Assembly: GCF_011058155.1 (NCBI RefSeq)
Contig: NZ_JAALFC010000007.1
Location: forward strand, 45,734-109,733
Direction: 5' to 3'
DNA from: Litoribacterium kuwaitense
GTDB lineage: Bacteria; Bacillota; Bacilli; Bacillales; DSM-28697
DNA length: 64,000 nucleotides
Shown: positions 26,325 to 35,551 of the stretch, one piece after another
Numbering within the stretch: the stretch's first letter is position 1
Layout of the letters: the number at the start of each line of letters is the position of its first letter
Translations under genes and position numbers: made by a program
Notes under the pieces: model-generated
The model's input: the letters and a program-made list of their open reading frames with translations, nothing else
What the model was told of the DNA's origin: nothing
The model's database searches: none

Positions 26325-26605
26325 AAGCGGAATGGACGAAGCACTCTCTGTCCATTCCTCTTTCTTTTCTTAAGACGTCAGCCGCTTCTTCCGCGCGTAC
26401 GAGTATCCGCCTTCATACCGTGTCAACACGCCGTCTTCCAACCAATACGTAACCGGAAACATATGCTCAAGAAAATACCTGTCGTGGGAGACAGCGATGA
26501 TCGTCCCTTCAAAAAGGGCAAGTGCCTCTTCCAGTACTTCCTTTGAATCAATGTCGAGGTGGTTCGTCGGCTCATCGAGCACGAGCAAGTTGTGTTTTTC
26601 GTTCA
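26321..26605. repeat. Right 285-bp direct repeat (genuine 3' end of the ABC-F gene)
   Basis: This is the partner of 25256-25541, offset by 1,064-1,065 bp. The right border falls at the codons for NEKHN in the second ABC domain, where similarity to the left copy ends abruptly. Its terminator hairpin has a mismatch that the left copy lacks. Confidence 0.92.
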
Positions 26606-27989
26606 TGAGTTGAGCGAGACGGAGGCGCATGCGCTCACCGCCGCTTAAATCGCCAACCTTTTGAAACACATCCGGACCGTAAAATAAAAATTTGGCTAAA
26701 ATATGGCGCGCCTCGCCTTCAGTCACCGTGATTTTGTCGCGAAATTCCGCCAGCACCGTATTGTCGTCATCCAGCTCATCCATGTGCTGGGACAAGTATC
26801 CTGCCTGTAGTCGACTGCCAGTCTGAACGAGCCCACCGTCCGGCTGAAGCCGGCCGCGAACGATATTGAGTAACGTCGATTTCCCGCTCCCGTTAGCGCC
26901 GACGATGGCGACACGCTCTTGGAAGCGAACATGCAGAGACGCTGCTCGTAAAATCTCGCGGTCCCCATAAGCGTGCTGCACATCTTCGAGCACGAGCACA
27001 TCCTTCCCGCTACGCTCGCTATGATCAAATGTGCCGTCAATCGCTTTTTGCAATACGGGCTTTTTCACTTTTGTCATCCGCGCGAGCGCTTTTTCCATGC
27101 TCTTCGCCTGCCGGTGCATGCTTGCATTCGGCGGATTCGCCCGGTTTGCCCAATCTTTCAAACGCTTAATCGTCTCCCTCATTTTCTTTATCTTCTTCTG
27201 CTGATCTTCGAATTGTTGAAATTCCCTCAGCAACCTCGCCTCTTTTTCCTTTACGAAGCCCGAGTAATTGGTCGAATACACAATGAGTTCGCCTTGGTCA
27301 ATCTCAAAAATCTTTTGCACCGTGTCATCGAGGAAATAACGATCGTGCGAAATAATGACAACCGTTCCTTCGTAATTTTTTAACCACTCAGCCAGCCATT
27401 CGATCGCCGGCAAATCAAGATGGTTGGTCGGTTCGTCAAGCAGCAGTAAACCAGGGCGCGCGAGCAGTAAGCGACCTAAGCCGACCTTCGTCCGTTCTCC
27501 CCCACTCAATGCTCCCCACGTTTTCTCAAGCAGTTCACTCATATCCAACCCGGCGGCAACGCGTCTGACTTGCGCATCCATTTCATAGCCGCCCTCCTGC
27601 ATAAAGCGCTCCTGCAATTCACCATACGTTTTGAGCTGTTTTTCCATTTGTGCAGACGGGGTCGCCAACGTCGTTTCCAATGCTTCCATCTGCTTTTTCA
27701 AGTTCGTCAGATGCGCAAACACGCGCTGCAGCACATCATACACAGGCGTATCGTCGTCTTCGTCCGGCATTTGCGCAAGCAAGCCGACGCTCATCCCCTT
27801 CTTCCACGACACCGTGCCGCTCGCTGGCTGTGCTGTCCCTGCCATTAGCTGTAATAGTGTTGTTTTCCCTTCACCATTTCGTCCAATCAAACCAATCCGT
27901 TCGCCTTCCTGAATTTCACAGGAAAGGTCGGTAAAAATCGTCTCTGCACCAAAGGTTTGCGTCACTTTCTGTACACTGCATGCAATCAT
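26370..27989 (-). CDS. ABC-F family ATPase (ExpZ-like)
   Basis: A soluble protein of about 539 residues with two ABC domains and no membrane segments, the ABC-F layout of translation factors and ribosome-protection proteins. Walker A motifs are GRNGEGKTT (about 38) and GANGSGKST (about 355); signatures are LSGGERTKVGL and LSGGERMRLRL; both Walker B motifs read LLDEPTNHLD or LVLDEPTNHLD. The interdomain linker (about 240-320) is rich in Lys, Arg and Glu. Length and linker resemble Bacillus ExpZ, but antibiotic-resistance function cannot be assigned by eye. ATG at 27989 follows GGAGGAAACCGC; the upstream ATG 28004 is part of that site. Confidence 0.88.
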   Translation of the reverse strand: MIACSVQKVTQTFGAETIFTDLSCEIQEGERIGLIGRNGEGKTTLLQLMAGTAQPASGTVSWKKGMSVGLLAQMPDEDDDTPVYDVLQRVFAHLTNLKKQMEALETTLATPSAQMEKQLKTYGELQERFMQEGGYEMDAQVRRVAAGLDMSELLEKTWGALSGGERTKVGLGRLLLARPGLLLLDEPTNHLDLPAIEWLAEWLKNYEGTVVIISHDRYFLDDTVQKIFEIDQGELIVYSTNYSGFVKEKEARLLREFQQFEDQQKKIKKMRETIKRLKDWANRANPPNASMHRQAKSMEKALARMTKVKKPVLQKAIDGTFDHSERSGKDVLVLEDVQHAYGDREILRAASLHVRFQERVAIVGANGSGKSTLLNIVRGRLQPDGGLVQTGSRLQAGYLSQHMDELDDDNTVLAEFRDKITVTEGEARHILAKFLFYGPDVFQKVGDLSGGERMRLRLAQLMNEKHNLLVLDEPTNHLDIDSKEVLEEALALFEGTIIAVSHDRYFLEHMFPVTYWLEDGVLTRYEGGYSYARKKRLTS

Positions 27990-28112
27990 TGCGGTTTCCT
28001 CCATTTGCTTTTTAGCAAAAGACCGCTGCCTTCAGAACGAAAGGACGGCTTTTTTGTTCAAGCCGAGCTCCTTCGTTGGATATGAACAAAGTTTTCCACT
28101 AAAAAAATGCAC

Positions 28113-28140
28113 AAAAAAGACGCCTGAAGAATCAGCCGTC
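28113..28140 (-). terminator. Intrinsic terminator after a small gene
   Basis: On the minus strand GACGGCTGA pairs with TCAGGCGTC with one mismatch and is followed by a T-run (plus-strand A-run 28113-28118). It lies 60 bp beyond the 43-residue frame at 28200. Confidence 0.65.
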
Positions 28141-28199
28141 CCATACGAGTCACTTCATTGAAGCGACCGTTATTCCGTTCGTGGGGCAGATGTCTCTTA

Positions 28200-28331
28200 C
28201 TAGATTTTTTCCAACATTTGGTTTTCAAAAAGGGCATACGTATCCTGTTGAACACCAACTGTTGAAAAAATCGCACGACGAATGTACAAAAATGCTTCAA
28301 ATGCCGTCATGCCAAATCCAGTAAACATCAT
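28200..28331 (-). CDS. Small protein of 43 residues, unknown
   Basis: The frame begins ATG-ATG at 28331 directly behind a near-consensus AGAAGGAGGTGG site, one of the strongest in the window. The sequence MMFTGFGMTAFEAFLYIRRA continues with a polar tail ending LEKI. It has one amphipathic or weakly hydrophobic helix and no known family match from memory. A terminator follows. The strong translation signal is the main reason for calling it. Confidence 0.6.
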   Translation of the reverse strand: MMFTGFGMTAFEAFLYIRRAIFSTVGVQQDTYALFENQMLEKI

Positions 28332-28458
28332 CTCCCCACCTCCTTCTAATGAATTATCTTTATTGTACACAGCTCTTCACGCTTCCGCAAGAGCAGGATA
28401 ATCGCTTTCTAAAGGCGAAAAAAAGGAAAGAGGTTTATTTTGAAAGGAGCGAACACAA

Positions 28459-30155
28459 ATGACGACATTTCAAGACATGCAGTACGAACGACTCGATAAA
28501 GAGAAAATTGCCACTACGTGCACGCGCATTACAGAAGCCTTTAAAAAAGCGGCCAGCTTAGAGGAACAGGATCGGCTCATGACCGAGATGAACGACTTGC
28601 TCAATCATGTCGACACCCAGCAAAACCTCGTTTACATCCGGCACTCGATCGACACGAATGATGCATTTTATAAGCAAGAGAAGGCGTACTTAGACGACCT
28701 CATGCCCGAGCTTGAGGAATATTTTAACGCGTATGAGCAAGCGCTCGTCACTGCTACATATCGGCGTGCGCTTGAAGAAAAATGGGGAAAACAGCTCTTT
28801 CGCCTCGCTGAAGTGAAGACGAAGACGTTTCATCCCGACATCATCCCCGAGCTTCAGCAGGAAAACAAGCTGACGACAGAATATGCTCAGCTGATCGCGT
28901 CGGCGAGCATCCCCTTCAAAGGAGAAGAGCGCACGCTAAGCCAACTCGCACCATTGAACAGGACAAAGACCGGAGCGTACGCCAAGCGGCAGTGAAGGCG
29001 CGGACAGACTTTATGTCGCAGCATGAAGCACAGCTTGATCGCATTTACGATGATCTCGTCAAAGTGCGGACGAAAGCCGCACAAAAGCTCGGCTACAGCA
29101 ACTTTATTGAGCTTGGCTATGCCCGGATGGAACGTACAGATTACAACGAGGATATGGTCAAAGTGTTTCGAGATCAAGTAAAGGAATACATCGTCCCCGC
29201 CGTCCAAAAGCTAAAAGCACGCCAGCAAACAAGAATCGGTGTCGACACGCTGATGTTTTACGACGAGAGTTTTGAGTTTACATCCGGCAATCCGACCCCG
29301 AAAGGCGATCCTGAGTGGATTTTGCAGAATGGCGAGAAGATGTATGAAGAGCTGTCTGAGGAAACGGACACCTTTTTCAAGTTTATGCGCAAGCGCGGAC
29401 TACTCGATGTGCTAAGCCGGAAAGGGAAAGAAAGCGGCGGCTACTGTACATACATTAACAACTACCAATCGCCGTTTATTTTTGCCAATTTTAATGGGAC
29501 GGCCGGTGACGTCGACGTCTTGACTCATGAAGTGGGCCATGCGTTTCAAACGTTCCAGAGCCGTGACTTGAATATTCCGCAATACCAGTTTCCGACGTCG
29601 GAGGCGGCCGAAATTCATTCGATGAGCATGGAATTTTTCGCCTGGCCGTGGATGAAGCTGTTCTTTAAAGAAGACACGGAAAAATATAAATTCAGCCATC
29701 TTGCCTCAGCATTGACTTTTATCCCATACGGCGTCGCTGTCGATGAGTTTCAGCATATCGTCTATGGGCAGCCGGACTTAACACCTGCACAGCGAAAAGC
29801 AGCGTGGCGCGAGCTGGAAAAAACGTACCTTCCGCACCGAGATTATGGTGACAACGCGTACTTAGACAAGGGCGGTCTCTGGCAACGGCAGCTGCACATT
29901 TACGAAATTCCTTTCTATTACATCGACTATACGTTGGCGCAAATTTGTGCCCTCCAGTTTTGGAAGCGAATGAATGACGATCGTGACGCGGCTTGGCAAA
30001 GCTACCTTAACTTATGTAAATTGGGCGGAAGCCGCTCCTTCCTTGAACTCGTTCAAGCGGCGGATCTGACGTCGCCTTTCGAACAAGGCTGTGTGTCCGC
30101 CATTTTAAGCGATATTGAAGCATGGCTTGACCACGTGGACGATCAAGCGCTCTAA
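28459..30155 (+). pseudogene. M3-family oligoendopeptidase, one frameshift
   Basis: A zinc metallopeptidase of the oligoendopeptidase F group that trims short peptides in the cytoplasm. ATG at 28459 follows AAAGGAG. The reading frame breaks near 28954-28955, where restoring one T gives LAPFEQDKDRSVRQAAV and a continuous 565-residue protein, normal for the family. The zinc motif is LTHEVGHAFQ (HEVGH), with the downstream glutamate in PTSEAAEIHSMSMEFF; the C-terminal YIDYTLAQICALQFW segment is also typical. Apart from the one-base loss all motifs are intact, so this may be a sequencing artefact. Confidence 0.87.
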
Positions 30156-30182
30156 AAAAGTACGCAAATTTCTAAAGAACCC

Positions 30183-30212
30183 TTGACGCTTTATCTTTTT
30201 TCTGCGTATGAT
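30183..30212 (+). promoter_or_regulatory. SigA-type promoter of the erm leader
   Basis: TTGACG (30183-30188) and TATGAT (30207-30212) are separated by 18 bp. Transcription would begin about 30220, shortly before the leader peptide ribosome site GGAGGAAT. Confidence 0.75.
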
Positions 30213-30250
30213 AACTGTATTAAAAAACCATTTGAGGAGGAATAAAAAGG

Positions 30251-30292
30251 GTGTTTACTGTGCGGTTGCGTTTCCCTACTTTGAACCAGTAA
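30251..30292 (+). CDS. ermL: Erm leader peptide (macrolide-arrest, RLR type)
   Basis: A 13-residue frame, GTG start behind GGAGGAATAAAAAGG, encoding MFTVRLRFPTLNQ. From memory its last nine residues are the same as those of the ErmD leader (MTHSMRLRFPTLNQ), in which the Arg-Leu-Arg motif stalls ribosomes carrying a macrolide or ketolide. Stalling would refold the downstream hairpins and switch on erm. The leader is 310 bp from the erm start, with a terminator in between. Confidence 0.85.
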   Translation: MFTVRLRFPTLNQ

Positions 30293-30308
30293 TTTCATAC
30301 GTTCAAAG

Positions 30309-30330
30309 GCTCTGCCTGTGCTAGCAGAGC
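30309..30330 (+). promoter_or_regulatory. Leader hairpin downstream of the erm leader peptide
   Basis: GCTCTG (30309-30314) pairs with CAGAGC (30325-30330), 17 nt after the leader stop codon. It could be one of the mutually exclusive stems that respond to stalling on the leader peptide. The alternative pairings were not folded. Confidence 0.5.
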
Positions 30331-30396
30331 AAACGGGATCAGTCTGCCCTTTTATCGATACCTCACAAACAATCACTTTATAGATGAGATGAGAGA

Positions 30397-30426
30397 GAAA
30401 GGTGGCTTATGCTGCCTTTCTTTTTT
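30397..30426 (+). terminator. Attenuator-terminator in the erm leader
   Basis: GAAAGGTGGC (30397-30406) pairs with GCTGCCTTTC (30411-30420) using G-U pairs at two positions, with a TTAT loop and a six-T run. It lies between the leader peptide and erm, so read-through is needed for expression. This matches transcription attenuation as known for the related ermK. Confidence 0.8.
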
Positions 30427-30546
30427 GTGTTTCATTGTTACCCTTTCCGAAATTGCATTGACGACGACAGCGTAGAGGCAGCATGTCGTCTCACCCATGA
30501 TCGATGGGGGGATTTAATCGTCAACACCATCATTGACTTCCTTTTT

Positions 30547-30598
30547 GCTCTTCTGTCACAGGCAGAAGTCCTGTGATTTTAAGACAGAAAGGAAGAGC
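30547..30598 (+). promoter_or_regulatory. Hairpin sequestering the erm ribosome-binding site
   Basis: GCTCTTC (30547-30553) pairs with GAAGAGC (30592-30598), which lies in the AGAAAGGAAGAG ribosome site of erm. An inner stem CACAGG/CCTGTG (30557-30562 with 30570-30575) stabilises it. This suggests translational control in addition to the upstream terminator. Confidence 0.6.
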
Positions 30599-30603
30599 AT
30601 GTA

Positions 30604-31457
30604 ATGACAAAGAAAAAACATCGGTACAGCAACAAAAAGCTGAGTAGAGGCGAACCTCCTAATTTTTCGGGTCAGCATTTGATGCATCATGTGCCGACCA
30701 TACGTGAAATCATTCGGCAAGCAAGCGTGCAACAAGGCGATACTGTGCTTGAACTCGGGGCGGGTACAGGCGCATTAACCATCCCGTTAACGAAAAAAGC
30801 ACAGCGCGTCATCGCCGTCGAATATGATGACACGTTCGTTCAAAAGCTTAAGGAGGAGACAGCACACCTGCCCAACCTTCAAATTGTCAAGCAAGACATT
30901 TTGCAATTTCGACCGCCAAAGAAGCCATTTGTTGTCGTCTCAAACATCCCGTACGCGATTACGACCCCGATCATGAACCTGTTGCTCGCGCCGCAGGCAA
31001 CCCAGCTTAAAAAAGGTGTTATTGTCATGGAAAAAGGCGCGGCAAAACGGTTTACGTCGCGCATGATAAAAGATGCTGATGTCCTTCTCTGGCGCATGCG
31101 ATTTAATCTTAGGTATGAGCGTGATATTTCAAGGCACGTGTTTTCACCGCCACCCCGCGTTGATTCGGCACTATTGTCGATTCAGCGAAAGCAAAAAGAG
31201 CTCGTTGCACCAGGACAGCTCGGTCCCTTTCTTGGGCTCGTTCAAGAAGCATTACGGCAGCCAATGGCACCGTACGAGTACGCACTCCGCCGCATCTTCA
31301 CACCACCACAGCTGAAGATGCTGCGAAAAAAGCGCGGTTGTCTTCTGCTACGCCAATCGGGAAGCTAACCGAAGAGCAGTGGCACATCGTCTTCCAAACG
31401 ATGATTCATTACGTGAAACGCCCGCTTTGGCCTCGGGCAAAAAAGAAGCCGTTTTAA
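30604..31457 (+). pseudogene. erm: 23S rRNA adenine-N6 methyltransferase, ErmD-like, one frameshift
   Basis: Erm enzymes methylate A2058 of 23S rRNA and give macrolide, lincosamide and streptogramin B resistance. Motif I is LELGAGTGALTIPL (about 52-65), the SAM acidic site is VIAVEYDD, the catalytic motif IV is SNIPYAIT (N-I-P-Y) and PPPRVDSALL is the conserved end of the core. The frame breaks in an A-run (31326-31331); one more A yields a 284-residue protein ending LTEEQWHIVFQTMIHYVKRP and a short Lys-rich tail, as in ErmD relatives. As written the product loses its last 30-40 residues. A leader peptide and hairpins precede it. Confidence 0.9.
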
Positions 31458-31489
31458 TAGATCAAACCAACATTCAGGAGGACACATCA

Positions 31490-32227
31490 ATGAAACCGTA
31501 TCGCTTATTACCAATCACATTTACAAACAATGGTGCACTAGAGACGATCACACCAGTCCTGCTCTCCACTGGCAATGAACACATTCTCATCGACTGTGGA
31601 TACCCCGGCTTTCTGCCCAGATTGGAAGCTGCGGTACAAAAACACGACGTCTCGTTTCAAACCATCACAAAAGTAATCGTCACGCATCACGATATTGACC
31701 ATATCGGGACACTCGCATCCATCAAGCGTGCATATCCACACTTTGAGATCATTGCGACAGAAGAAGAAGCTCCTTATCTCGACGGGACAACAACGTCCTT
31801 GCGCCTCGAGCAGGCGCAAGCCTCGTACGGTCAGTTACCGGAAGATATGAAGCCGTGGGCAGACCAGTTTATCCAATCATTAAAGGCCATTGAACCAGTA
31901 CCAGTCGATCAAACCATCTCCACTGACGAACGCTTACCTTGGTGCGGTGGGATCGAGATTATCCCAACCCCAGGACATATGCCACATCACATCTCGATAT
32001 ATCTCCCTGCAACGAAAACATTGCTCGCAGGTGATGCCGTCGTGATCGAAGCTGGCGAACTCAACATCGCCAACCCACAATTCACGATGAATATGGAGGA
32101 AGCCATCCACTCTGTCCGACGCCTGCGCGACTTAGAGATTGATGAGCTCATCTGTTATCATGGCGGGCTTTATCAAGGGGATGTAAAAGAAGCATTGCAA
32201 CAGCTTTTAGATCAATATAGTAAGTAA
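31490..32227 (+). CDS. MBL-fold metallo-hydrolase (YobT-like)
   Basis: 245 residues from ATG 31490, behind AGGAGGACACATCA; the frame open to 31379 overlaps the erm end and is ignored. The zinc motif THHDIDHIG (about 60-68) is present, with further ligands expected at the histidine of PTPGHMPHH (about 163), the aspartate of LLAGDAVV (about 183) and the histidine of ELICYHGG (about 226). The substrate could be a thioester, lactone or other ester and cannot be told. It begins 33 bp after the erm frame, so it may be partly co-expressed. Confidence 0.85.
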   Translation: MKPYRLLPITFTNNGALETITPVLLSTGNEHILIDCGYPGFLPRLEAAVQKHDVSFQTITKVIVTHHDIDHIGTLASIKRAYPHFEIIATEEEAPYLDGTTTSLRLEQAQASYGQLPEDMKPWADQFIQSLKAIEPVPVDQTISTDERLPWCGGIEIIPTPGHMPHHISIYLPATKTLLAGDAVVIEAGELNIANPQFTMNMEEAIHSVRRLRDLEIDELICYHGGLYQGDVKEALQQLLDQYSK

Positions 32228-32233
32228 ACACGC

Positions 32234-32280
32234 AAAAAAGCCACCACGCCGCTGCCAAGTGCAACGCGTTGGTGGCTTTC
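32234..32280. terminator. Bidirectional intrinsic terminator
   Basis: AAAGCCACCAcGC pairs with GCGTTGGTGGCTTT, flanked by an A-run on the left and TTTC on the right. It serves the MBL gene and the converging ars operon. Confidence 0.8.
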
Positions 32281-32296
32281 TAATTAAAAAATACCG

Positions 32297-32719
32297 TCAC
32301 TCACCTGTCTCCGCAAACGCCTTGATCCGCTTCCCGATCTCGTCGCGCACCCTTTGAAACACTTGCCACTTCTCGTCATCGGTACCGGTCGCTTTCGCCG
32401 GATCGTCAAATCCCCAATGGACGCGTTTCACGTGTGGCGGGGTCATCGGACATTTTTCCTCCGCGTCGCCGCAAAGGGTGACGACCAAATCGGCCTCTTT
32501 TAACAAATCTGTGTCAATGACATCTGACGTTTGCTGTGAAATATCAATGCCTACTTCCTGCATCGCCGTCACCGCTTTCGGGTTCAGCCCGTGCGCTTCG
32601 ATTCCAGCGCTATAGACGTCCCATTCGGCACCAATGTAGTGCTTGCCCCACCCTTCCGCCATTTGGCTGCGACAAGCATTGCCAGTACACAAAAAATACA
32701 GCTTTTTCTTCGTCATCAA
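32297..32719 (-). CDS. arsC: Arsenate reductase, thioredoxin-coupled
   Basis: 140 residues with the low-molecular-weight phosphatase fold. The P-loop [12 protein letters not shown] carries the nucleophilic Cys (about residue 11), and the second and third redox cysteines lie in [15 protein letters not shown] (about 83 and 90), the triple-Cys relay of thioredoxin-linked ArsC. It reduces As(V) to As(III) for export by ArsB, which is encoded 12 bp upstream. ATG follows AAAGAGGTG. Confidence 0.93.
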   Translation of the reverse strand: MMTKKKLYFLCTGNACRSQMAEGWGKHYIGAEWDVYSAGIEAHGLNPKAVTAMQEVGIDISQQTSDVIDTDLLKEADLVVTLCGDAEEKCPMTPPHVKRVHWGFDDPAKATGTDDEKWQVFQRVRDEIGKRIKAFAETGE

Positions 32720-32731
32720 AACACCTCTTTT

Positions 32732-34039
32732 TTAAGTAAGTACGTTTAACGCTAAAAGCCAGAGATATAGACCAATTAATGTGATCAATAAAACAGGAAT
32801 GGTAATCACAATGCCAGTCTTAAAATATGTCCCCCAGGAGATTTTCACACCTTTATTGGACAAGACGTGAAGCCAGAGCAACGTCGCGAGTGATCCAGTC
32901 GGCGTGATCTTCGGCCCTAAATCCGCTCCGATCACATTCGCATAAATGAGCGCCTCTCTCGTCAACCCTGCCGTATCGGTCGCACCGATCGCAATCGCAT
33001 CGATGAGCACGGTCGGCATATTGTTCATCACCGAGGACAAGCCAGCCGCCAAAAAGCCCATCCCTACCGTTGCCGCAAGCAAGCCGGCACTCGCCATCTC
33101 TTCAATCAGGCTAGACAGCACGTCCGTTAAACCAGCATTTCGCAAGCCGTAGACGACGACATACATCCCAATGGAGAAAAACACAATATTCCACGGCGCG
33201 CCCTGCAGCACCGTTTTCGCCGAAACGGTCGGGCTTCTTTGTGCCCGCACTAAAAATAGCACGGCAACCAGTCCGGCAATGAACGACACCGGGATGCCGA
33301 TCCATTCGCTCGCTAAGTAGCCAACGAATAACAACGACAGCACAAGCCATGAAAGACGAAACAAATGAATATCGCGAATCGCTTCGGCAGGTTGTTTTAA
33401 GTGCGATAGGTCGTATGTTCGCGGAAGCCGCTTGCGGAAATAGACAAAAAGCACAATGACACTCGCCGCGATTGAAAAGAGGTTCGGAACGATCATCACT
33501 GTCGCATATTCAATAAAGCCAATCCCGAAGTAATCTGCGGAAACGATGTTGACTAAATTGCTGACGACAAGCGGCAGCGAAGTCGTATCCGCGATAAATC
33601 CACTTGCGATAACAAACGGAAACACGATCCGCTCTTCAAAGCGAAGCGCCCGCACCATCGCCAGTACGATCGGTGTTAAAATCAAGGCTGCCCCATCATT
33701 CGCAAAAAAAGCCGCAACGAGCGCACCTAAGAGACACATGTATACAAACATCAACAGTCCCTTTCCCCGTGCCGCACGTGCCATATGGAGTGCCGCCCAT
33801 TCAAACAGGCCAATCTCATCCAAGATAAAAGAAATAATAATAATTGCGATAAAAGTCAGCGTCGCATTCCAGACAATTCCGGTGACATCGACGACATCGC
33901 CCATATCGACGACGCCGAAAAGTAAGGCGAGCACTGCACCGCCACACGCTGACCAGCCAATATTTAAGTTTTTCGGCTGCCAAATGACGAAAACCAATGT
34001 GAGTAAAAATATAATACATGCGAGTATGGCTGAACTCAA
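32732..34039 (-). CDS. arsB: Arsenite efflux membrane protein
   Basis: A 435-residue ArsB/NhaD superfamily antiporter with about 12 helices that exports arsenite or antimonite. Typical segments are [15 protein letters not shown] near the start, [14 protein letters not shown] in the middle and [20 protein letters not shown] near the end. A TTG at 34039 with AAAGGAG eight bases upstream is chosen; it yields [15 protein letters not shown] and avoids overlap with arsR. The frame remains open to 34063. Confidence 0.92.
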   Translation of the reverse strand: MSSAILACIIFLLTLVFVIWQPKNLNIGWSACGGAVLALLFGVVDMGDVVDVTGIVWNATLTFIAIIIISFILDEIGLFEWAALHMARAARGKGLLMFVYMCLLGALVAAFFANDGAALILTPIVLAMVRALRFEERIVFPFVIASGFIADTTSLPLVVSNLVNIVSADYFGIGFIEYATVMIVPNLFSIAASVIVLFVYFRKRLPRTYDLSHLKQPAEAIRDIHLFRLSWLVLSLLFVGYLASEWIGIPVSFIAGLVAVLFLVRAQRSPTVSAKTVLQGAPWNIVFFSIGMYVVVYGLRNAGLTDVLSSLIEEMASAGLLAATVGMGFLAAGLSSVMNNMPTVLIDAIAIGATDTAGLTREALIYANVIGADLGPKITPTGSLATLLWLHVLSNKGVKISWGTYFKTGIVITIPVLLITLIGLYLWLLALNVLT

Positions 34040-34053
34040 AGGCAAAAACTCCT

Positions 34054-34392
34054 TTACGAACAATTCATTGGCTGCGCCCGTGCCAACAATTGCTGAACTT
34101 CAGGTGCATTCGTATCTAAGTGGAACAAGATTTTCTGTACAAGCTCGACCTGTTCTGAAGCGGGATTCACCTGATAAAACCGCCATTGTCCTTGTCTTCG
34201 CTCCGTCACGAAGTCAAATGCTTTAAGCTTCTTCAAATGCTGACTGACCGCTGGCTGGCTCATTTGAAACATCTCGACCAGCTGACAGACACAATACTCC
34301 TGCTCAGACAAGACCTTCATCATCAGCAGTCTCGTCGGATCACCGAGTACTTTTAAGCTGCTCGCGACTTGATCAACTGTATTCACAAGCAT
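34054..34392 (-). CDS. arsR: ArsR/SmtB family arsenic-responsive repressor
   Basis: A 112-residue winged-helix repressor. The metal-binding motif is [11 protein letters not shown] (about residues 32-42), where two cysteines bind As(III) in the recognition helix region, followed by [15 protein letters not shown], the DNA-reading helix. It should repress the arsRBC operon until arsenite binds. ATG 34392 follows GGAGGATTG. It is the first gene of the operon, 14 bp before the chosen arsB start. Confidence 0.93.
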   Translation of the reverse strand: MLVNTVDQVASSLKVLGDPTRLLMMKVLSEQEYCVCQLVEMFQMSQPAVSQHLKKLKAFDFVTERRQGQWRFYQVNPASEQVELVQKILFHLDTNAPEVQQLLARAQPMNCS

Positions 34393-34409
34393 CAATCCTC
34401 CTCCGGTTC

Positions 34410-34439
34410 ATTATATAACTAAAACTTTATATAAGTAAA
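34410..34439 (-). promoter_or_regulatory. ars operon promoter
   Basis: On the minus strand TTTACT (34439-34434) and TATAAT (34415-34410) are 18 bp apart. The core is embedded in imperfect AT-rich dyads (such as ACTTATATAAAGT), where ArsR is expected to bind. Confidence 0.65.
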
Positions 34440-34581
34440 TGGTTATATTGTATTTTGTCGCTTTCCCCTCCATTCGTCGCCCGTCCATTGACCTAACACA
34501 CTCATCGTTGTCATCGCTCTATAACGCCTCTACAATGAAATTGATCAAAAAAACTGATAATAGAAAGGAGAAGACGATCAC

Positions 34582-35346
34582 ATGGAAGGAAAAGTCGTTC
34601 TGATCACAGGCGGTGCAGGTGGTATAGGTATGGCGACGGCGCAATTGTTTTTAGACAATGGTGCTAAAGTCGCGCTCGTCGATATTAACGAAGCGGCGCT
34701 CGAGCAAGCCAAAGCGGCATTAAAAGGAACGAGTGACGATGTCACAGTGATCCAGGCTGACGTCACCAAGGAAGCTGACGTTGAAAATTACGTGAAACAG
34801 ACTGTAGACACCTTCAGAAAAATCGACGTCTTTTTTAACAACGCCGGCATCAACGGACCGGCGAGAGAGATGACAGATTTGGAAAAAGAGACGTTTGACA
34901 CGATTATGAGCATTAATACGACGGGTGTTTTTTTAGGAATGAAGCACGTGATACGCCAGATGAAAACGCAAGGCTACGGCAGTATCATTAATACCGCCTC
35001 CAACGCTGCATACATCGGCTCACCGGGAATGGCCGGCTATATCGCCTCAAAGCACGCCGTTGCCGGACTGACAAAGACCGCCGCACTGGAAGCCGCAGGA
35101 AGCAACATTCGCGTCAACGCCGTCGCCCCTGCCGCCATTGATACACAAATGCTCGTCGACATTCAAAACAATCTGTCTCCAGGACAGCCTGACGTCTCCG
35201 GCGAAGCCATCAAGCAAGGCATCCCCTTCCGCCGTTTTGGCGCACCCCAAGAAGTCGCAGAAATCGTCCTATTCCTGGCCTCCGATAAAGCATCGTTTGT
35301 CACCGGCTCCCTTTACAACGTTGACGGCGGTATGCAAGCCGATTAA
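34582..35346 (+). CDS. Short-chain dehydrogenase/reductase
   Basis: 254 residues of the classical SDR family. The nucleotide site is TGGAGGIGMATA (about 8-19), followed by LVDIN with an Asp suggesting NAD preference. NNAG is at about 87, the catalytic serine in INTASNAAY and YIASK at about 153-157. The C-terminus FVTGSLYNVDGGMQ is also characteristic. The substrate is unknown. It is divergent from the ars operon but not obviously connected to it. ATG follows AGAAAGGAG. Confidence 0.87.
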   Translation: MEGKVVLITGGAGGIGMATAQLFLDNGAKVALVDINEAALEQAKAALKGTSDDVTVIQADVTKEADVENYVKQTVDTFRKIDVFFNNAGINGPAREMTDLEKETFDTIMSINTTGVFLGMKHVIRQMKTQGYGSIINTASNAAYIGSPGMAGYIASKHAVAGLTKTAALEAAGSNIRVNAVAPAAIDTQMLVDIQNNLSPGQPDVSGEAIKQGIPFRRFGAPQEVAEIVLFLASDKASFVTGSLYNVDGGMQAD

Positions 35347-35357
35347 TGAAAGCGTTT

Positions 35358-35390
35358 AAAAAAGCGATCTGTCTGAGACGATCGCTTTTG
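35358..35390 (+). terminator. Intrinsic terminator after the SDR gene
   Basis: AAAAGCGATC (35360-35369) pairs with GATCGCTTTT (35380-35389), ten perfect pairs with the stem running into a T-tract. Confidence 0.8.
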
Positions 35391-35490
35391 CATTTGCTTA
35401 TATAAAAAGAGACTCCACTACAAGGACAGTCTCCGCTGCGTTCAACCCCGTTTACACGACTTAAGATTTCCACGAGTGCAATTCCTCCGT

Positions 35491-35518
35491 AAAAAAGACA
35501 CGAGACTAATCTCTCGTA
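35491..35518 (-). terminator. Intrinsic terminator after the amidohydrolase gene
   Basis: On the minus strand ACGAGA (35517-35512) pairs with TCTCGT (35505-35500), and GTCTTTTTT follows. It lies about 35 bp after the amidohydrolase stop codon. Confidence 0.65.
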
Positions 35519-35551
35519 TCTCCTTTTCTCAATTCACTAACATTCATGAGC

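Noticed and set aside
27990..28110. A possible drug-responsive attenuator before the ABC-F gene
   Set aside because: The hairpin arms near 28025-28050 pair poorly and no leader peptide was found, unlike the clear erm leader.
28058..28300. An 80-residue minus-strand frame overlapping the 43-residue gene
   Set aside because: No ribosome site and low-complexity basic composition; the shorter frame at 28200 has a strong site and a terminator.
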